From Microcosmobacter sp040493455 (GTDB lineage: Bacteria; Bacteroidota; Bacteroidia; Flavobacteriales; Flavobacteriaceae), in contig NZ_JANFDA010000001.1 in assembly GCF_040493455.1 (NCBI RefSeq), forward strand, positions 310,001 to 374,000: 64,000 bases of DNA, read 5' to 3'. The notes beneath the pieces are model-generated. The model did not search any database. It saw only the letters and a list, made by a program, of their open reading frames with translations, and had not been told where the DNA came from. The position numbers and the translations under genes are program-made. Below, in pieces: positions 52,147 to 60,987 of this stretch (the stretch's first letter is position 1; each line of letters begins with the position of its first letter).

Positions 52147-54018
52147 TTATCGACCCAAATAAACTAATAAAACAGAAATATCGCTAGGCGAAACTCCAGA
52201 GACTCTCGACGCTTGAGATATCGTAACTGGCTGTATTGTGTTAAGCTTTTCTCTGGCTTCCATGCTCATGGATTTCAACACAGAATAATCGAAATTTTTT
52301 GGAATTTTTATATTCTCTAAGCGATTCAATTTATCCGCATTGTTCTTTTCCTTTTCTATATATCCAGAATATTTTACTTGTATTTCTGCCTGTTCTATTA
52401 CTTCCCTGTCTAGTTCATTTGTAGTAATATAATCTTCAACAGCCTTAAATTTTCTAACATCATTAATATCAATATTAGGTCTGGCAAATATCTTGAACAT
52501 CTTATCTGACTGTCTCATCGGAGACGAATTTTTGGTCTCTAAAACCGGATTAGCTTCTTCTGGTTTTACACTCGTATCTCTAAAAAACTGAACAAAAGCA
52601 TCGGATTGTTTTTGCTTTTGCTCCATACGTTTCATACGTTTTTCAGAAGCGATTCCAAGTTCATAGCCTTTTGGTGTTAATCTAAAGTCAGCATTATCTT
52701 GTCGTAAAAGCGTTCGATATTCAGCTCTCGATGTAAACATTCTATATGGCTCTTCTGTTCCTTTTGTGATTAAATCATCAATAAGAACACCTATGTATGC
52801 TTCATCTCTTTTGAGTGTAAACGCATCTTTTTCTTGAACTTTTAAGCTAGCATTTATTCCTGCCATTAAACCTTGCGAAGCAGCTTCTTCGTATCCTGTA
52901 GTCCCATTAATCTGGCCTGCAAAATATAAACCGTCTACAAGCTTAGTTTCTAAAGTATGCTTCAATTGCGTAGGTGGGAAATAATCGTATTCTATAGCAT
53001 AGCCTGGTCTGAAAAACTTCACGTTTTCAAATCCTACTACAGAACGCAATGCTTTAAACTGAACATCTTCTGGTAGTGATGTAGAAAACCCGTTTACATA
53101 AACCTCAACAGTATTCCAGCCTTCTGGCTCAACAAATAATTGGTGTCGGTCTTTATCTGCAAAACGATTGATCTTATCTTCAATAGATGGACAATATCTT
53201 GGGCCAATGCTTTTAATTCTTCCATTGAACATTGGTGATCTATCAAAACCTTCTCGCAACAAATCGTGCACTTCTTGACTTGTATATGTCATGTGACAAG
53301 AACGTTGTTCTGCAAGTGGTTTTGTAATGTCTAAATATGAAAACTTTTCTGGATTATCATCTCCGGGTTGTTCAATCATTTTAGAATAATCTAAAGATCT
53401 TCCATCGACTCTAGGCGGTGTTCCAGTTTTCATTCTTCCAGAATCAAATCCTAGATCCACAAGTTGTTCTGTGATTCCTGTTGCAGCGCGTTCACCTGCT
53501 CTACCACCTCCAAATTGTTTTTCACCAATATGGATCAAACCATTCAGAAATGTTCCATTGGTCAACACAACTGTTTTTGCTTTGATTTGAATCCCTAAGG
53601 ATGTTGTTACCCCAACAACTTTTTCACCCTCAATCAATAGACCATTTACCATCTCTTGGTAAAAGTCGAGATTAAGCGTATTTTCTAAAAGCATTCTCCA
53701 ATCTTCAGCAAAACGCATTCTATCACTCTGTACTCTCGGACTCCACATTGCTGGCCCTTTGGATTTGTTGAGCATCTTAAATTGAATCGCAGAGGTATCA
53801 CTGACAATTCCACTGTATCCTCCTAAAGCATCAATCTCTCTTACGATTTGCCCTTTTGCAATTCCTCCCATAGCAGGATTACAAGACATCTGAGCAATAT
53901 TCTGGAGGTTCATTGTCACCAACAATGTCTTGCTTCCCATATTGGCAGCTGCAGCTGCAGCCTCGCTTCCAGCGTGGCCACCACCTACTACTATAACATC
54001 ATAAACCTCGTTAAACAT
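52147..54018 (-). CDS. mnmG: tRNA uridine-5-carboxymethylaminomethyl(34) synthesis enzyme
   Basis: The 623-residue FAD enzyme works with MnmE to modify the wobble uridine of several tRNAs. The FAD motif VVGGGHAGSEAAAAAA is at 10-25. MSCNPAMGGIAKGQIVREIDALGG, GTFLNGLIHIGEKQFGGGRAGE and FAGQINGTTGYEEAASQG are GidA signatures. Length is typical. It has a full promoter at 54078-54106 and a parS site in its leader. In many bacteria gidA/mnmG lies near oriC, consistent with the parS sites here. Confidence 0.97.
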   Translation of the reverse strand: MFNEVYDVIVVGGGHAGSEAAAAAANMGSKTLLVTMNLQNIAQMSCNPAMGGIAKGQIVREIDALGGYSGIVSDTSAIQFKMLNKSKGPAMWSPRVQSDRMRFAEDWRMLLENTLNLDFYQEMVNGLLIEGEKVVGVTTSLGIQIKAKTVVLTNGTFLNGLIHIGEKQFGGGRAGERAATGITEQLVDLGFDSGRMKTGTPPRVDGRSLDYSKMIEQPGDDNPEKFSYLDITKPLAEQRSCHMTYTSQEVHDLLREGFDRSPMFNGRIKSIGPRYCPSIEDKINRFADKDRHQLFVEPEGWNTVEVYVNGFSTSLPEDVQFKALRSVVGFENVKFFRPGYAIEYDYFPPTQLKHTLETKLVDGLYFAGQINGTTGYEEAASQGLMAGINASLKVQEKDAFTLKRDEAYIGVLIDDLITKGTEEPYRMFTSRAEYRTLLRQDNADFRLTPKGYELGIASEKRMKRMEQKQKQSDAFVQFFRDTSVKPEEANPVLETKNSSPMRQSDKMFKIFARPNIDINDVRKFKAVEDYITTNELDREVIEQAEIQVKYSGYIEKEKNNADKLNRLENIKIPKNFDYSVLKSMSMEAREKLNTIQPVTISQASRVSGVSPSDISVLLVYLGR

Positions 54019-54035
54019 TGTCTTATTTTTTATAA

Positions 54036-54051
54036 TGTTCCACGTGGAACA
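54036..54051. promoter_or_regulatory. parS centromere site (ParB-binding), copy 2
   Basis: TGTTCCACGTGGAACA is a perfect 16-bp palindrome matching the parS consensus TGTTnCACGTGnAACA. It lies between the mnmG promoter and the mnmG ATG, 1.9 kb from copy 1. Confidence 0.88.
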
Positions 54052-54077
54052 TCTACCGATACTTTAATTTTGGGATG

Positions 54078-54106
54078 CAAAGATACGTTGAATATCTAAA
54101 ACTCAA
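54078..54106 (-). promoter_or_regulatory. Promoter for mnmG-methyltransferase
   Basis: On the minus strand TTG (54104-54106), an 18-base spacer and TATCTTTG (54078-54085) match the Bacteroidota consensus. Predicted start near 54071 puts parS copy 2 in the leader. Confidence 0.65.
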
Positions 54107-54513
54107 CCCATAAGGCTGATATAGTGATCTTCCTTGCTTCGCATTATTTTTTGGTCTTCTGAATCTTTGTCCTTATATCCGCAATAATGAAGTATGCCAT
54201 GAACCATAACACGCTGTAGTTCTTTGTCAAAATCTGTATTGAATTTGCCTGAGTTTTCCTTAACTCTTTCTACAGAAATAAAGACATCTCCCTGTAGTGT
54301 TTTTCCTACCGAATAATCAAAGCTAATTATGTCTGTATACGTGTCGTGATTTAAATAATCTTGATTAATTTTCAGCAAATAATCATCATCACAAAAGATG
54401 TAATTGATTTCTCCTTCTGAACATTCTTCGTCGCTTATAACTCTTGAAATCCAGTCTGAAAAACTTTGCTCGTCTTTTAGTTGAAACTCTGTTTCGTAAT
54501 GGTAATTAATCAT
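54103..54513 (-). CDS. ybeY: rRNA maturation endoribonuclease YbeY
   Basis: The 136-residue protein is shorter than E. coli YbeY (155) but has the zinc-site region VHGILHYCGYKDKD. H105 and H109 are conserved, while the third histidine of the usual HGxLHLxGYDH is Asp115 here, a variant I recall from Bacteroidota. LLKINQDYLNHDTYTDIISFDY is also diagnostic. It processes 16S rRNA ends. It overlaps the DUF4175 gene by 8 bases. Confidence 0.9.
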   Translation of the reverse strand: MINYHYETEFQLKDEQSFSDWISRVISDEECSEGEINYIFCDDDYLLKINQDYLNHDTYTDIISFDYSVGKTLQGDVFISVERVKENSGKFNTDFDKELQRVMVHGILHYCGYKDKDSEDQKIMRSKEDHYISLMG

Positions 54514-57500
54514 CTGAAGTCTTGAAATACTTTTGCACTTTTTGTTTGTAGTGCTGGCGCAAAGGTAATGCTTGACGATTTAATATCTCAGTAGTATTGA
54601 AGTATTGTTTCGCGGTAGGGATTTGATTCGTAGATTTTTGATCGTACTGCTTAAAGTTTGTTTCAGACTTACGCTTATTATCCTGCCCTTGCATAAAGGT
54701 GGCATTCTCTAATTTCAATAATTGATGCTGAAGTTCCATCATCTTTTGAAGCGTTTGATTAGTGAATCCTTTGTTCAGTAAATCCAGCTCCACCTCTTCC
54801 ATTTTCTTTATTAGGTCACCTACTTCTCCTCTATTTCCATCTTTACCAATCTTGTCTTGTAAAGCTTGTCTAAGTTTTTGTTGCTCTTGATAAATGCGAT
54901 ATAATTCTCCATTTATTTCTTCATCGCTAGAGCCTTCACCTTCACCCATGTTCTCTCCTTCTTCGCCTTCCTGTTTGCCTTTATCACCTTCTTTCTTTTC
55001 TCCTTCTTCGCCTTCCTGTTCATTTTCTCCACCTTCTTGTTGCTCTTCTCCTTCCTTTCCTTGTCCTTTACTCTGCTGCTTCTCCATGCCTTCTTGCATC
55101 TGTTTATTCAGCTCCTCTTGGCTCATGATGATGTCTGGCAATTGCATGTCTTGCGAACCACCTTGACCCATACCTGAGTTCATTTGAGATTCCATATTGT
55201 CTAAAATATCACTCAAGAAGCTTGCAAGTGTATTGGTAGCTGTAATGGTGTATTGTTGTGATGAAACGCCTTGGTATAACCTGTTTTCGGATAGTTGATC
55301 TAAGGATTTATCAATATTGAAATATACATCTGTAATCTGCTTGTTAACAGCTTCGGATAGCATTGGCTGTCTTAGCGACAGAGCAAAAAGACTATCGTCA
55401 ATATGCTCAAAATGTTCTCTAAGATTACTCTGTTCAATGATAAACTTTCCGTATTGGTTATGGCCAATATCTATACTCTTGAACTGATCCATCAAATCTT
55501 CTTGATCAAAAGAGAATAGCACCAGATTATCCAAAATCTGTCGCAACATTGCGGCATCTTCTGCCATTTGTTCACCACCTCCCATTTGTAGCATCTGGCC
55601 CATTTGCTGACTCATTTGCTTCATCTTTTGAGCAGCTTTTTTCTGGTTCTTCTTAGCATTTTGCATTTGTTCTTGCATTTGCTGCTGCTCTTGAGGCGTT
55701 TGAGACTCCTGTGGCTTTTGCCCTTCTTGTTGCTCCTTTTTGTCTAGTTCTTCTGTGGCTTTCTTTTGGTCACCTTTTATGCTTTCCTCGGTTGGCTTAT
55801 CTTGAGGAATGTCCATTGGTTTCTTAAGGTCTTGGTTGTCCTTTTGTAGTTCATCCATTTCCTTTTGAAACTCTTCAAAGGCTTTATTTAATTTTTCTTG
55901 CTCCTCCTTAGTGTTTTCTTCATCTGATTTCTCAGAAAGCTCTTCTTGCTTCTTGGCTAAATCTTCGAGCTCCTTCATCAACTTTTCAGCCTTCTTAGAT
56001 ACATAATAACGCTTCGTATTTTCTAGCAACTGCTCCATACTGCGCTTCTTGTTCTTGTTTTGCTTTGCAAGTTGTTCTAGTTTTTCTGTAAACTCTTCTT
56101 TATTGATCTTATCCTTGAGTTTTTCGAGCTCTTCGAGAAGTTTTTCATCTTGCTTAAGCTGTTCTTCATTTTCCTTCAATCGTTGCTGCAAATCTTCCTT
56201 ATACTGGTCTTTTTCTTCATTTTCATTTTGGAACTCCTCAAGATTTTCTTGCAATCTCTTATTGAAGTTTTGCATCAGTTGCTCTTGTTGCTTTTGTCGT
56301 TTCAGGAAGTTTTCAAACTTCTTCTTATCATTAAAGCTAAGCTGCTCTTTTTCCTTTTGTGTTTTTGAAAATTCTTCAAGATCCTTGTCTTGTTGCTGAA
56401 GCTTTTCAAAAGAACTATTCATATCCTCAATAGTCTCGTTTTGCTCTTGAAGCTGCTTCTGTTCTTCTTCATCCTTGGTAAGCTTTCTATATGAGAAGAC
56501 ACTGCTTTTTACGCTTTTATAATTGTGCAGCGCATCATTATCAAAAACCTGAAAGTATAACTCGTAATCGACGCCTTCTTCTAAATTCAATTGATTAGGG
56601 AATGCGCTCACAAACTCATCAAAATTGGATTTAGAGATTGCTATTGGTTCAATAGATTTTTGCTCTTCCTGACCTGAAGGATAGTATACCATTTGTAGTT
56701 TACTCAAACCGTAATCATCACTTACCTGTCCATAGAAATAAAGACTTTGTTGATCTAGTGAGTCCTTTTCAACCTTGAGATTAAGCTCTGGATAGGCATC
56801 TTTAATTACGTTAATAGAAAACGCTAAACTTTCATAATCTTTAAGCTCATCATTGCTCGTGTTGATGCTGTAATCGAACTTATTATATACTCTTTTCGAA
56901 GCTGAAAAATTATCGTCAGTTTTAACAAGATTCAACGTGTCCTTACCATACAGGTTAATTTCATTAGTTGTTTTGGCAACCGCATTCCAAGTGATTTTGG
57001 TCCCTTCCGGTATTGTAGCGCTTCCTGTGTTCTTTAAAGTTTCATCTTGTTTTTTGGTATACCCAGGATAATCTAGCACCATCTCAAAATTGATAAGCGT
57101 TGGTACTTGGATCACCTCAAGCATATAAGGCTTTGAAGTAACACCATTGGCTGATAGACTAAAACTAATATCGTTTTTTGGTTGCGTAACCACAAACTGA
57201 AACTGACCTGGTTCAACTTGTTGAAGGAAATACGACTGCTCATTGAAATGAATTTGAGCGTTATCTGGCAATACCTCACCTGCTGTTGAAATATTGATTT
57301 TAAAATCTTTGTTTTCAATGGCCTGCAGAGACTCGTTAGTTACAAAAAACTGAAACGGCGCCGGCGGTTCGTAAGCGGTTTGGTAGTTAACAACACGTTC
57401 GTAACTATCACTAAACCAATCTATTTTACCAGATATATACGATACTAAAATGATAAGAATAGGGATTGCCGCATACTTAAGGTACTTTACATTGTCCTTA

Positions 57501-57937
57501 AAATTTACGGCTAGCTTAAAAGGCACTGGCTTCAGCTCGCTCGATTTCTGCTCTATGCTGGCAATGAGTAATTCTGATTCTGATTTGTTTTTGTTTAGTT
57601 GCAATACATTAAGAAGCTTATCGTTTACTTCTGGGAAGTGATTTCCGATAATCTTTGAAGCACCTTCGTAATCTATTCCTTTTTGAAGTTTGAATAGTTT
57701 CCCGAGTGGAAATGCTATAAATCTCACAAACAATCCTACCTCAACAGCAACAAACAACCAGAATAAAATTGTACGCGCAGTAGGATTCAGCCATAAAAAA
57801 TACTCTATCAATAACGTAATGATGAAGTACAACAATCCTATGGCAAAAAACAGAATTGTTCCCTTTATCAGTTCATTGGTATAGTACTTTTTAATGAACT
57901 GTTCTAACTTCTCTTGTATGGCTTTGAAATTGCTCAT
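54506..57937 (-). CDS. DUF4175 family large membrane protein with coiled coil
   Basis: The 1143-residue protein has three N-terminal membrane helices (about 22-45, 52-75, 150-168) and a large beta-rich periplasmic part. From about 490 to 770 it is a long Glu/Gln/Lys coiled coil, then a Met/Gln-rich part (QEQMQNAKKNQKKAAQKMKQM) and an acidic Gly/Glu tract near 930-1010. This is the layout of DUF4175 proteins of Bacteroidota. Function is unknown. Its 3' end overlaps ybeY by 8 bases, so the two may be co-transcribed. Confidence 0.85.
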   Translation of the reverse strand: MSNFKAIQEKLEQFIKKYYTNELIKGTILFFAIGLLYFIITLLIEYFLWLNPTARTILFWLFVAVEVGLFVRFIAFPLGKLFKLQKGIDYEGASKIIGNHFPEVNDKLLNVLQLNKNKSESELLIASIEQKSSELKPVPFKLAVNFKDNVKYLKYAAIPILIILVSYISGKIDWFSDSYERVVNYQTAYEPPAPFQFFVTNESLQAIENKDFKINISTAGEVLPDNAQIHFNEQSYFLQQVEPGQFQFVVTQPKNDISFSLSANGVTSKPYMLEVIQVPTLINFEMVLDYPGYTKKQDETLKNTGSATIPEGTKITWNAVAKTTNEINLYGKDTLNLVKTDDNFSASKRVYNKFDYSINTSNDELKDYESLAFSINVIKDAYPELNLKVEKDSLDQQSLYFYGQVSDDYGLSKLQMVYYPSGQEEQKSIEPIAISKSNFDEFVSAFPNQLNLEEGVDYELYFQVFDNDALHNYKSVKSSVFSYRKLTKDEEEQKQLQEQNETIEDMNSSFEKLQQQDKDLEEFSKTQKEKEQLSFNDKKKFENFLKRQKQQEQLMQNFNKRLQENLEEFQNENEEKDQYKEDLQQRLKENEEQLKQDEKLLEELEKLKDKINKEEFTEKLEQLAKQNKNKKRSMEQLLENTKRYYVSKKAEKLMKELEDLAKKQEELSEKSDEENTKEEQEKLNKAFEEFQKEMDELQKDNQDLKKPMDIPQDKPTEESIKGDQKKATEELDKKEQQEGQKPQESQTPQEQQQMQEQMQNAKKNQKKAAQKMKQMSQQMGQMLQMGGGEQMAEDAAMLRQILDNLVLFSFDQEDLMDQFKSIDIGHNQYGKFIIEQSNLREHFEHIDDSLFALSLRQPMLSEAVNKQITDVYFNIDKSLDQLSENRLYQGVSSQQYTITATNTLASFLSDILDNMESQMNSGMGQGGSQDMQLPDIIMSQEELNKQMQEGMEKQQSKGQGKEGEEQQEGGENEQEGEEGEKKEGDKGKQEGEEGENMGEGEGSSDEEINGELYRIYQEQQKLRQALQDKIGKDGNRGEVGDLIKKMEEVELDLLNKGFTNQTLQKMMELQHQLLKLENATFMQGQDNKRKSETNFKQYDQKSTNQIPTAKQYFNTTEILNRQALPLRQHYKQKVQKYFKTSDD

Positions 57938-58064
57938 TGCTTTAATAACAGACTAATCTACAATTTTATTTTAATTGAAAAGTCCCTAAATTTGGTAAGA
58001 TTCTGTTAATATCGAGCATTTCTGTTAAAATTTGGATGAATGGAATCTATAATGAATCATTCTG

Positions 58065-59108
58065 ATGAAAGATCTTAAGTATTTAGCGGCTTATTCTATT
58101 CCACTGGTAGCGATTTTGGGAATCTTCCTAAGGGGTTATTGGAGTTATGCAACTATTATCTATGCTTTTGTGCTGCTTCCAATCTTGGAAATGTCGTTTC
58201 CTGTTGATGATAGTAATTTAGAAGAGTCGGAAATTGAAAGCAACTTGAAGAAAAAGCTATTCGATTGGTTGCTCTATTTGAATCTTCCTATTGTTTTTGG
58301 AATTATAGCTTATGCATTATTTACGGTTACAACGCAACCGATTGAAACTTTTGAGTTTATTGGCTTGATTTTCACTGTTGGTATCGTTCTCGGTGTTAAT
58401 GGTATCAATGTAGCTCATGAGTTGGGTCACAGGCAAGCGTCTAAAGAACGTTTTCTTGGTAAGGCTCTGCTGATGCCGTCGCTATATATGCACTTTTATA
58501 TTGAGCATAATTTTGGGCATCACTTGCACGCTGCTACCAAAGAAGATCCTGCAACAGCAAGGTATAATCAAACGGTATATTCCTTTTGGTTTACCTCAAC
58601 AATACGACAATACTTTAGCGCTTGGAAGATTCAGAAGCGATTATTAGAAAATTATAAACTGCCATTCTTATCGCGATACAATGATATGCTCTGGTATATC
58701 ATATTCCAGACAGGGTATTTAGCAATTATCTTTACAGTATTTGGTTTGAATGGCTTATTATTTGCCTTTGCCGCAGGTGTAGTTGGGTTCTTGCTTCTGG
58801 AAACTGTAAACTATATAGAGCATTATGGTTTACTGCGTTTAAAGACTGAAAAAGGTCGTTACGAACGTGTTCGTGAAATCCATTCCTGGAACTCCAATCA
58901 TGTGATTGGAAGAATTGTTTTGTATGAATTAACTAGGCATAGCGATCACCACTACAAATCCTCTAAAAAGTATCAAATCCTAGATTGTCACGAGGATAGT
59001 CCGCAGATGCCTTTTGGGTATCCAACATCTATGGTTATGTCTTTAGTGCCTCCTTTATGGTTTAGCGTTATGAATAAGCGTATTCCTAAGGAAATGATTA
59101 CTGCTTAA
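58065..59108 (+). CDS. AlkB-like alkane 1-monooxygenase/membrane di-iron hydroxylase
   Basis: The 347-residue protein has about six membrane helices and the three histidine boxes of membrane di-iron hydroxylases: HELGH (118-122), HNFGHHLH (148-155) and RHSDHH (291-296), with EHYGLLR preceding the last. This is closest to the AlkB alkane hydroxylase family. It would use rubredoxin as electron donor, not encoded nearby. The substrate could be alkanes or other lipids. It is monocistronic between DUF4175 (divergent) and gltX. Confidence 0.87.
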   Translation: MKDLKYLAAYSIPLVAILGIFLRGYWSYATIIYAFVLLPILEMSFPVDDSNLEESEIESNLKKKLFDWLLYLNLPIVFGIIAYALFTVTTQPIETFEFIGLIFTVGIVLGVNGINVAHELGHRQASKERFLGKALLMPSLYMHFYIEHNFGHHLHAATKEDPATARYNQTVYSFWFTSTIRQYFSAWKIQKRLLENYKLPFLSRYNDMLWYIIFQTGYLAIIFTVFGLNGLLFAFAAGVVGFLLLETVNYIEHYGLLRLKTEKGRYERVREIHSWNSNHVIGRIVLYELTRHSDHHYKSSKKYQILDCHEDSPQMPFGYPTSMVMSLVPPLWFSVMNKRIPKEMITA

Positions 59109-59133
59109 CTAGGTCTTTTTTTAAATATCATTT

Positions 59134-59141
59134 TATCTTTG
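59134..59141 (+). promoter_or_regulatory. Promoter -7 element for gltX
   Basis: TATCTTTG matches TAnnTTTG. The leader would be about 80 bases and contain the two hairpins listed below. No clear -33 element. Confidence 0.45.
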
Positions 59142-59153
59142 CCCTTCAATTAT

Positions 59154-59210
59154 ATCCTGATTTAAGTTCAGGATGATAATACTGAATGATATTTAGCGCA
59201 AAGCGCTAAA
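59154..59210 (+). repeat. Two hairpins in the gltX leader, repeat-like
   Basis: ATCCTGA and TCAGGAT (59154-59174) form a 7-bp stem with a 7-base loop. TTTAGCGC and GCGCTAAA (59192-59210) form an 8-bp stem with a 3-base loop, followed by A-rich sequence, so neither is a normal terminator. The first resembles a dispersed ATCCTGAA...TTCAGGAT repeat of flavobacteria known to me. Confidence 0.55.
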
Positions 59211-59227
59211 AAAAGAGTTTTTAAACT

Positions 59228-60973
59228 ATGAGTCAAAACGTTCGTGTGCGCTTTGCGCCAAGTCCTACAGGACCATTACATATTGGTGGTGTTCGTACTG
59301 CCTTGTTTAATTATCTGTTTGCTAAAAAACATAACGGCACATTTGTGTTGCGTGTCGAAGACACAGATCAAAACCGTTTTGTTGAAGGTGCCGAAGATTA
59401 CATTGTTAAAGCCATGGAATGGCTTAACATTCCTTTTGATGAAAGCCCGGCTTCGACTCCGCTCAGCCTCCAGCAAAAATATGGGCCTTATAGACAAAGT
59501 GAGCGCAAGCATTTATATAAGCAATATGCGGATCGTTTAGTAGATGAGGGTAAGGCTTATTATGCTTTTGACACTTCAGAACAGCTGGATGCTCATAGAA
59601 AAGACCATGACGCTAAAGGCAAAACCTTTATCTATAATTGGCACAACAGAGAAAAAGGGCGTTTGGTTAACTCTTTAGTGTTGTCTGAAGATGAAGTACA
59701 GGCTAAAATAGATGCTGGTGAAGATTATGTGATTCGATTTAAATCTCCACAAGACGAAACTTTGGTGTTACAGGATATTATTCGTGGCGAAATCACTATA
59801 GATACCAATATTTTGGATGATAAGGTATTATTCAAAAGTGATGGCATGCCTACTTATCATCTTGCTAATATTGTGGATGACCATCTCATGGAAATTACAC
59901 ATGTGATTCGCGGTGAAGAATGGTTACCTTCTTTGGCGTTACATTATCAGCTATATGATGCATTTGGCTGGGAAGCCCCACAATTTGCACATTTGCCTTT
60001 AATCTTAAAGCCAGATCCTTCTAAGTACTTGAACAAAAACTCCATTGATAAGTTTACAGATATTTATTGTGATGAATTCCTTGGGAAATTTGATTATGAT
60101 GCTGTTGAGTCGAGAAAAATTATAAGAGGCATCCTCGAGAATTTCAAAAACCTTTCTCAGCAACTAAAAATAAACGAGAACAAAGATTCTAATCTTAAAA
60201 AAGACATCAAAACGACTCTGAAAAAAGGAATGTATGGCAAGTTGAGTAAGCGTGATGGTGATAAAATTGGTTTCCCTGTATTCCCTTTGGAATGGATAGA
60301 TCCAAAAACAGGTGATGTCGCAAGAGGTTACAAAGAAGACGGTTTCTTCCCTGAGGCTGTGATTAATTTCCTGGCATTTCTAGGTTGGAATCCTGGTACT
60401 GAGCAGGAGATTTTTAGCTTGGAGGAACTCATCAATGCTTTTGATTTAGCTAAGGTGAATAAAGCAGGCGCGCGATTCGACCCAGATAAAACCAAGTGGT
60501 TCAATCATCATTATATGCAAGAGCAAAACAATAATGATTTAGCTGAAAGTTTGAAACGCTCTAGGCCTGAGCTTGCTGATATCGACAGCAACTATATAGA
60601 ATTGGTTGTCGGATTGGTTAAGGAACGTGCAACATTTGTTTCAGATTATTGGAGCTTAACCAGCTTCTTTTTTGAAGCACCTTCAAGCTATGATGAAAAT
60701 GCGTTTAATAAAGCTATAAAAGAAGACACTAAATCTATTTTGGAGGAATTGGTTACTGTAGTTGAGCAAGCTGATGATTCTTCAAAAGATACACTTCAAG
60801 ATACAGTAAAAGGCTGGATTACCTCAAAAGAGATCGGTTTTGGAAAAGTAATGATGCCGTTGCGTTTGGCTTTAGTTGGTGCTTTACAAGGTCCTGATGT
60901 GTTCGATATTATGTTTATGATTGGTAAAGCGGAAAGCTTAAGACGAATTAAGAGCTTAGTGAATAAAGCGTAA
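59228..60973 (+). CDS. gltX: Glutamyl-tRNA synthetase with a large internal insertion
   Basis: The 581-residue protein charges tRNA-Glu. FAPSPTGPLHIGG with the HIGH-type motif (17-20), RVEDTDQNRF, and KLSKRDGDK (338-346) are intact. It is about 70 residues longer than usual. The excess lies at residues 264-336 between ILKPD and GKLSKR, a charged Lys/Asn/Asp-rich block (from YLNKNSIDKF to TLKKGMYG). A smaller oddity is ASTPLSLQQ at 75-83, encoded by DNA resembling a dispersed repeat. The frame is open throughout and the C-terminal anticodon-binding domain is complete, so the enzyme is probably active. Confidence 0.93.
   Translation: MSQNVRVRFAPSPTGPLHIGGVRTALFNYLFAKKHNGTFVLRVEDTDQNRFVEGAEDYIVKAMEWLNIPFDESPASTPLSLQQKYGPYRQSERKHLYKQYADRLVDEGKAYYAFDTSEQLDAHRKDHDAKGKTFIYNWHNREKGRLVNSLVLSEDEVQAKIDAGEDYVIRFKSPQDETLVLQDIIRGEITIDTNILDDKVLFKSDGMPTYHLANIVDDHLMEITHVIRGEEWLPSLALHYQLYDAFGWEAPQFAHLPLILKPDPSKYLNKNSIDKFTDIYCDEFLGKFDYDAVESRKIIRGILENFKNLSQQLKINENKDSNLKKDIKTTLKKGMYGKLSKRDGDKIGFPVFPLEWIDPKTGDVARGYKEDGFFPEAVINFLAFLGWNPGTEQEIFSLEELINAFDLAKVNKAGARFDPDKTKWFNHHYMQEQNNNDLAESLKRSRPELADIDSNYIELVVGLVKERATFVSDYWSLTSFFFEAPSSYDENAFNKAIKEDTKSILEELVTVVEQADDSSKDTLQDTVKGWITSKEIGFGKVMMPLRLALVGALQGPDVFDIMFMIGKAESLRRIKSLVNKA
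59451..59471 (+). repeat. In-frame fragment resembling a dispersed repeat inside gltX
   Basis: CTTCGACTCCGCTCAG followed by CCTCC encodes part of residues 75-81 in a region where relatives have a short glycine-rich linker. It shares 12 of 15 bases with an arm of the element at 2218-2279 (TTTGACTACGCTCAA, minus strand). Confidence 0.5.
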
Positions 60974-60987
60974 AATTTCTATTAAGA

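Noticed and set aside
52300..54110. Possible oriC next to the parS sites.
   Set aside because: No cluster of DnaA boxes (TTATCCACA-like) or AT-rich unwinding region was found around mnmG.
54894..56399. Several long plus-strand open frames rich in Ser, Phe, Cys and Pro.
   Set aside because: They are antisense shadows of the Glu/Gln/Lys-rich coiled coil of the DUF4175 protein, where stop codons are rare on the other strand.
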